Shown here piece after piece: positions 7,109 through 10,247 of a DNA stretch of 10,247 nucleotides. The notes beneath the pieces are model-generated. The model did no database searches. It was not told the DNA's origin and worked only from the letters and a program-made list of their open reading frames with translations. The translations under genes were made by a program, and so were the position numbers. How positions within the stretch are numbered: position 1 is the stretch's first letter; the number at the start of each line of letters is the position of its first letter. Source of the DNA: Tannerella sp. (lineage in GTDB: Bacteria; Bacteroidota; Bacteroidia; Bacteroidales; Tannerellaceae). The stretch spans positions 1 to 10,247 of the forward strand of contig JAITBC010000129.1 in the NCBI GenBank assembly GCA_031283785.1, read 5' to 3'.

Positions 7109-7147
7109 CAGGCCCGTTTAATCGGGAAACACAGAGCCTGAATATCC
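7101..7147 (+). terminator. Composite hairpin at the end of the operon
   Basis: GGATAT (7101-7106) pairs with ATATCC (7142-7147), CAGGC (7109-7113) with GCCTG (7136-7140), and an inner CCG/CGG lies around TTTAAT. The structure starts inside the permease stop codon. There is no U-run directly after it (a T6 tract occurs only some 20 bases later), so it may be a 3' stabilising structure or a weak or factor-assisted terminator rather than a standard intrinsic terminator. Confidence 0.4.
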
Positions 7148-7226
7148 GTGAAAATGTTAATATAGGTTTTTTACGGCGCCACAATACGGAAAAAATGTTA
7201 TCTGCGACAAGTATTTATTACTAAAA

Positions 7227-7258
7227 TCTGTTATGTACAGATATTTTGATTATGTTTG
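7227..7258 (+). promoter_or_regulatory. Bacteroidetes-type promoter for the DUF1080 gene
   Basis: TATGTTTG (7251-7258) matches the -7 consensus TAnnTTTG. TCTG (7227-7230) lies 20 nt upstream and matches three of four bases of the -33 TTTG. This predicts a leader of about 25 nt before the ATG at 7289 and argues against the upstream TTG at 7256 as start codon, since that codon lies inside the -7 box. Confidence 0.55.
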
Positions 7259-7288
7259 CATTCAATTATAACTTCAATATTAATAATT

Positions 7289-8011
7289 ATGAAAAAAGGA
7301 ATTTTATCTTTATTGTTATGCACACTCATTTCATCCGTATTTGTGTCGGCACAGAACAATACGTTGACGCAGAAAGAAAAGAAAGAGGGTTGGAAACTTT
7401 TATTTGACGGGAAAAATTTTAACGGATGGCGTAAATGCAACGCTACCGCGATGGCAGCTAACTGGGAAATCAGTGAAGAAGCCATGAAAGTGAAACGAGG
7501 AGAAAAAGCGGGAAGCGGACAAGGTGGCGATATCTTGTTTGCCGGGGAAAAGTTTTCGGATTTTGAATTATCCATAGAATGGAAAATTGAGAAGGAAGGT
7601 AATTCGGGAATTTTTTATTATGTGGTGGAGGAACCCGGTAAACCTATTTATAATGCCGCACCGGAAGTACAGGTTCTTGACAACTGGAATGCATCGGATA
7701 ACAAGCTGACAAATCATCTGGCAGGTTCTTTATATGATATGCTTCCCGCGTTACCCCAGAACGCAAAGCCGGCAGGAGAATGGAATACCATAATTATCCG
7801 TGTAAAAGACGGGAAAGCGACACATACGCAAAATGGAGTAAAAGTAGTCGAATATACCCTCTGGACGCCGGAATGGTATGAACTGATTGCGAAAAGTAAA
7901 TTCAAAGACTGGCCGGGATTCAAGAATGGCCCCGCGAAAGAAGGATATATCGGCCTGCAGGATCATGGATATGACTGTTGGTTCCGTAATATTAAGATAA
8001 GGAAACTGTGA
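7289..8011 (+). CDS. Secreted DUF1080 protein (3-keto-disaccharide hydrolase family)
   Basis: The protein is 240 aa from the ATG at 7289. A Sec signal peptide is clear: MKKG, the hydrophobic core ILSLLLCTLISSVFV, and cleavage likely after SA21 before Gln22. No lipobox Cys sits at the cleavage site, so it is periplasmic or secreted rather than a lipoprotein. The mature part is a single DUF1080 domain (PF06439): GWKLLFDGKNFNGWR (34-48), FSDFELSIEWKIEKEGNSGIFY (89-110), APEVQVLDN (124-132), GEWNTIIIRVKDGKATHTQNG (163-183) and EGYIGLQDHGYDCWFRNIKIRKL (218-240). The fold is a concanavalin-like beta-sandwich, and the family includes enzymes that cleave 3-keto-glycosides during polysaccharide breakdown. 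It has its own promoter and terminator and no PUL-type SusC/D genes in view, so its substrate is open. Confidence 0.93.
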   Translation: MKKGILSLLLCTLISSVFVSAQNNTLTQKEKKEGWKLLFDGKNFNGWRKCNATAMAANWEISEEAMKVKRGEKAGSGQGGDILFAGEKFSDFELSIEWKIEKEGNSGIFYYVVEEPGKPIYNAAPEVQVLDNWNASDNKLTNHLAGSLYDMLPALPQNAKPAGEWNTIIIRVKDGKATHTQNGVKVVEYTLWTPEWYELIAKSKFKDWPGFKNGPAKEGYIGLQDHGYDCWFRNIKIRKL

Positions 8012-8139
8012 TCGGACCGGAAGCGACGAAGAAACCATGTGTGAGGCTGTCTGAAAAAAAACGGATATGCCTCCCATAGTCCAAACGGTTGAAAAAACAA
8101 CCCGGAGAAACTCAAATAAAAACGAGGGCGTCCGATTTT

Positions 8140-8188
8140 AAAAATGTTCCCCATTAGTTTTATGTCCGGCTTTTGGGGAACATTTTTT
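8140..8188. terminator. Strong hairpin terminator, probably bidirectional
   Basis: AAAAATGTTCCCCA (8140-8153) and TGGGGAACATTTTT (8174-8187) form a perfect 14-bp inverted repeat around a 20-nt loop. The right arm runs into T6 on the plus strand, and the left arm is preceded by T's and A's that give a U-rich tail on the minus strand. It ends transcription from the DUF1080 gene about 130-175 bp after its stop and insulates the helicase gene. The stretch from 8012 to 8139 holds no gene; it contains a small GGTTG-A6-CAACC hairpin (8087-8102) and the motif noted in the findings at 8043. Confidence 0.7.
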
Positions 8189-8286
8189 GCTACGACAGGA
8201 ATAAAGAAAAATTATCAAATTCACACCCGATACAGAAAGGAAATTTAATTTTTTTTTGCAATATATTGGTATATAAAATAGAAAAG

Positions 8287-9543
8287 ATGACAACAGACAC
8301 AAAATTTTTTACAAATGATTCGGGCTTGACGTTATTGGACCGTTTTAAGGCAACGCTCAAAGACTCCAAATATTTTGATATTTTGGTGGGATATTTTCGC
8401 ATCAGCGGCTTCTATCAATTATATAATTCATTCGAAAAGATTGATAAAATCAGAATCCTTGTCGGCTTGAACGTTGATAAAGAAACGTATAATGCTATCC
8501 TATACAATAGGGGGAACGGTATCATAGATTTTGAATCCGATAAACATACCAAACTCCAATATGAAACGAATGTGATCAGAGAGATTGAATCCGTGTCGGA
8601 AAATAATGAGCAAGTCCAATTCGGAATCAATAAATTGATTGAGTTTTTAAATGTCGGGAAAGTGGAAATACGAGTATTCCCTTCCCAAAATATTCATGCA
8701 AAGGTTTATATCAGCCGTTACAATGAAAATATCAGTCATATCCAATATGGCTCTGTGATAACAGGTTCAAGCAATTTTTCCGAATCGGGACTGGTGGTTC
8801 AAAGAGAGTTCAACGTTGAATTGAAAGATAGATCTGATGTGGATTTTGCTCTGTCGCAATTCGAGGATTTATGGAAAGACGGGGTTGATGTGTCTGCTGA
8901 TTTTGTTGATTTTATTATTGACAAAACGTGGCTAAACAACAGGATAACACCTTATGAACTGTATCTCAAATGCGTATATGAATATCTGGAAGAGGACATT
9001 AATCTGGAAGACAGTTTCGAACCGTTTTTGCCCAAAGGTTTCATGGAATTGAGATACCAGACTCAGGCAGCCACAAATGCAAAGAAAATACTGGAAACTT
9101 ACAATGGCGTATTTTTATCGGATGTAGCAGGTTTGGGTAAAACTTTCATTACGGCTTTGCTGTTACAGCAGTTGCAGGGAAGAATTCTGGTTGTTTGTCC
9201 GCCTGTTTTGCAGGATTACTGGGAGGAATCGTTACGTGATTTTGGCATAAGAAGTTTTGAAGTCCGGTCATTGGGGAAGCTGGAAGATATTTTGCGGCGT
9301 GATATCTCCAAATATAAATATGTGGTTGTGGACGAAGCGCACCGTTTCCGTAATGAAAACACGCTGGCGTATGCCAATTTGCTGAATATTTGCAGGGGAA
9401 AGAAAGTGATTCCGGTAACGGCTACGCCTCTTAACAATTCGATAGCCGATATTTTTGCTCAGTTAAAACTGTTTCAGACTCCAAAAGCATCTACTATCCC
9501 GGGCATTCATTCCAAAATGTCCATTAGCATCAATTCATTTTAG
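8287..9543 (+). pseudogene. Truncated PLD-like domain/SNF2-type helicase
   Basis: The open frame encodes 418 aa from the ATG at 8287; an earlier in-frame start at 8173 lies inside the terminator hairpin and is rejected. Residues 1-200 form a PLD-like nuclease domain with IHAKVYI (H137, K139) and GSSNFS (160-165). Residues 255-400 are the first RecA domain of an SF2/SNF2 helicase: Walker A AGLGKT (281-286), VVCPP (302-306), DEAH (349-352) and motif III TATP (378-381). Related full-length proteins carry a second RecA domain and a further C-terminal region, about 1000 aa in all. Here homology appears to stop after FQTPKASTIPGI (about 9507) and a short unrelated tail HSKMSISINSF follows. The product lacks motifs IV-VI and cannot be an active helicase. 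Full-length relatives act in restriction, defence or DNA repair; which applies here is unknown. Confidence 0.82.
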
Positions 9544-9623
9544 AAATGCTGTTTTGAACAGAATTAATGCATTGTTCTCGGTTGATTTTTCGATTATCTT
9601 CTCTTTGATTCCGGCCTGCCTGC

Positions 9624-9665
9624 ACAATAAAAACAAAAGAGGCTTACTTTATTCCGTAAACCTCT
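9624..9665 (-). terminator. Intrinsic terminator of the minus-strand tRNA
   Basis: Read on the minus strand, AGAGGTTTAC (9665-9656) pairs with GTAAGCCTCT (9647-9638), a 10-bp stem with one U-G pair and an 8-nt loop, followed directly by TTTGTTTTTATT. This is a textbook intrinsic terminator 10 bp past the tRNA 3' end. It shows that the tRNA fragment still has its native downstream sequence, so the chromosomal side of the junction is to the left. Confidence 0.7.
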
Positions 9666-9675
9666 CTGCGTCATG

Positions 9676-9720
9676 TAGCGAGACGGGGCTATGATCCCCG
9701 GACCTCATGATTATGAATCA
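9676..9720 (-). pseudogene. 3' half of a CAT-anticodon tRNA (integration site remnant)
   Basis: On the minus strand the sequence fits a tRNA from the anticodon loop to the discriminator base: loop TTCATAA with anticodon CAT (9717-9711), stem TCATG (9710-9706), variable AGGTC, T-stem CGGGG/CCCCG (9700-9696 and 9688-9684), acceptor strand TCTCGCT (9683-9677) and A73 (9676), with no encoded CCA. The 5' anticodon strand should be CATGA but reads GGTGA, so pairing fails beyond about 9720, and no D-arm or 5' acceptor strand follows. The CAT anticodon means Met, initiator Met or lysidine-modified Ile. The T-loop (ATCATAG) departs from the usual TTCRANY. This is the expected remnant at one end of an element integrated into a tRNA 3' half. 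Confidence 0.68.
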
Positions 9721-9838
9721 CCATCTATGACGTTTCTTCTATTTTCTTCTATTTTTAACATTTTGTTATTTTGCTTATAAATAGTATGATATGAGATTAT
9801 TGGATTGTATTTGTTTCCTTGTTTTGAGATATAATTGC

Positions 9839-9846
9839 TATCTTTG
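9839..9846 (+). promoter_or_regulatory. -7 box of the integrase promoter
   Basis: TATCTTTG matches the Bacteroidetes -7 consensus TAnnTTTG. No TTTG lies at the standard 19-21 nt upstream; the nearest ones (9810-9813 and 9823-9826) are 25 and 12 nt away, so the -33 element is weak or activator-dependent. The last two bases overlap the first TGTGTGCAAATT repeat, which places a potential operator on the transcription start. Confidence 0.45.
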
Positions 9847-9880
9847 TGTGCAAATTGTGTGCAAATTTTATTTGCACACA
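9845..9880. repeat. TGTGTGCAAATT repeats: operator or integrase arm sites
   Basis: TGTGTGCAAATT occurs twice in tandem (9845-9856 and 9856-9867, period 11 bp, sharing one T). The reverse complement ATTTGCACACA follows at 9870-9880. The second and third copies form a perfect 11-bp inverted repeat with a TTT loop. The 11-bp period puts the first two sites on the same face of the helix. Position between the -7 box and the integrase ATG suggests autoregulation or arm-type binding by the recombinase or an excisionase. Confidence 0.65.
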
Positions 9881-9897
9881 GACTAAATAACAAGGCT

Positions 9898-10247
9898 ATG
9901 TTTAATTATTCAAATAACGGAATTACAGTAGCTTCTATCATGGATGATAGGAGAGCGACTATCGAAGGTGTGTATCCGATAAAGATACGTGTAACTTACA
10001 ATCGTATCCGTAAGTACTACTCAACTGGCAAAACTCTGTCTAAAGACGACTGGAATAAATTGTCGGAAACAAAGAGTAAAAAGATGTTGGCTATACGATG
10101 TGATATTCAAAATTCATTTGATAAAATAAAAGAGATTGTTCAACAGCTTGAATATGAGAATGATTTTTCTTTTGAGAATCTGAATGCACGATTAGGAAAA
10201 GTTGTAAATGATACACTAAACATAGCTTTTCAAGCAAAAATAGAATC
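9898..10247 (+). CDS. Tyrosine recombinase/integrase, N-terminal part
   Basis: The frame from the ATG at 9898 stays open to the window edge, giving 116 residues and two bases of the next codon. The start (ITVASIMDDRRATIEGVYPIKIRVTYNRIRKYYSTGKTLSKDDW) is the Arm-DNA-binding domain typical of Bacteroidetes tyrosine recombinases (Arm-DNA-bind_5 type). It is followed by the helical start of the SAM-like core-binding domain (IKEIVQQLEYENDFSFENLNARLG). The catalytic domain with its R-H-R-Y residues would lie beyond 10247. The gene points away from the tRNA fragment at 9676-9720, the arrangement of an element whose integrase sits just inside its att end, so it probably catalyses insertion and excision at that tRNA. 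Whether the gene is intact cannot be seen. Confidence 0.88.
   Translation, partial: MFNYSNNGITVASIMDDRRATIEGVYPIKIRVTYNRIRKYYSTGKTLSKDDWNKLSETKSKKMLAIRCDIQNSFDKIKEIVQQLEYENDFSFENLNARLGKVVNDTLNIAFQAKIE

Larger units (their letters stand above)
9544..9897. other. Gene-free junction region between helicase remnant and integrase
   Basis: No complete gene is visible in this 354-bp stretch. It holds, from left to right, an unassigned AT-rich segment, a minus-strand tRNA terminator (9624-9665), the 3' half of a tRNA gene (9676-9720), an AT-rich element end (9721-9838) and the repeat-bearing promoter region of the integrase (9839-9897). Element DNA probably begins at about 9721, where similarity to a tRNA stops. 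Confidence 0.6.

Noticed and set aside
7256..7288. TTG at 7256 as start of the DUF1080 gene
   Set aside because: It falls inside the -7 promoter box and would put 11 extra residues before a clean MKK signal peptide; the ATG at 7289 fits better.
8173..8286. Earlier in-frame start for the helicase remnant
   Set aside because: The added 38 residues begin inside the terminator hairpin and are low-complexity; family members start with a sequence like MTTDTKFFTNDSG.
9535..9625. Minus-strand peptide ending ...IKEKIIEKSTENNALILFKTAFLK as the C-terminus of a lost gene
   Set aside because: It looks protein-like but is only about 30 residues, runs upstream into the tRNA terminator and has no start or recognised family. 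It is too weak to annotate.
1..10247. CRISPR array or complete transposon
   Set aside because: No regularly spaced repeats of CRISPR length, no cas genes and no transposase frame were seen anywhere in the window.

Overview
The window looks like a chromosomal segment from a member of the Bacteroidetes, most likely Bacteroidales. The evidence is four matches to the Bacteroidetes -7 promoter box TAnnTTTG (two with a well-placed -33 TTTG/TTG), a secreted DUF1080 (3-keto-disaccharide hydrolase family) protein, a Bacteroides-type tyrosine recombinase, a dialkylresorcinol (dar)-type gene pair typical of this phylum, and weak Shine-Dalgarno sequences throughout. No species can be named from the sequence alone.

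Layout. (1) 1-388: the 3' end of a probable unidentified gene, then an intergenic stretch with a G8 run, a nested inverted repeat and a promoter. (2) 389-1375: a protein with three OB/S1-like segments. (3) 1506-7108: six tightly spaced co-directional genes behind one good promoter. They are a DarA-like flavodoxin-fold enzyme, a DarB-like KAS III ketosynthase, a 135-aa protein with an HTH-like C-terminus, a BtrH-N-type putative acyltransferase, an ABC ATPase and an ABC-2 permease. (4) 7227-8188: a stand-alone DUF1080 gene with its own promoter and a strong hairpin terminator. (5) 8287-9543: a PLD-like/SNF2-type helicase gene cut off inside its first helicase domain. (6) 9638-10247: a tRNA terminator and the 3' half of a CAT-anticodon tRNA (minus strand), then a repeat-flanked promoter and the start of a tyrosine recombinase gene. 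This has the structure of the left end of an element integrated in a tRNA gene.

How the genes work together. The 1506-7108 operon reads as a compact pathway for an aryl/alkylresorcinol-like lipid. DarB would join two acyl/beta-ketoacyl units into a cyclic dione, DarA would aromatise it, the BtrH-like protein could transfer an acyl group from a carrier protein to or from the product, and the ABC pair could export it. There is no acyl carrier protein gene in the cluster, so carrier and precursors would have to come from elsewhere. The combination of darAB with a BtrH-like enzyme, a small HTH-like protein and a dedicated exporter is the most interesting system here. The right end is a mobile-DNA zone where a possible defence or repair helicase has been destroyed next to a tRNA integration site.
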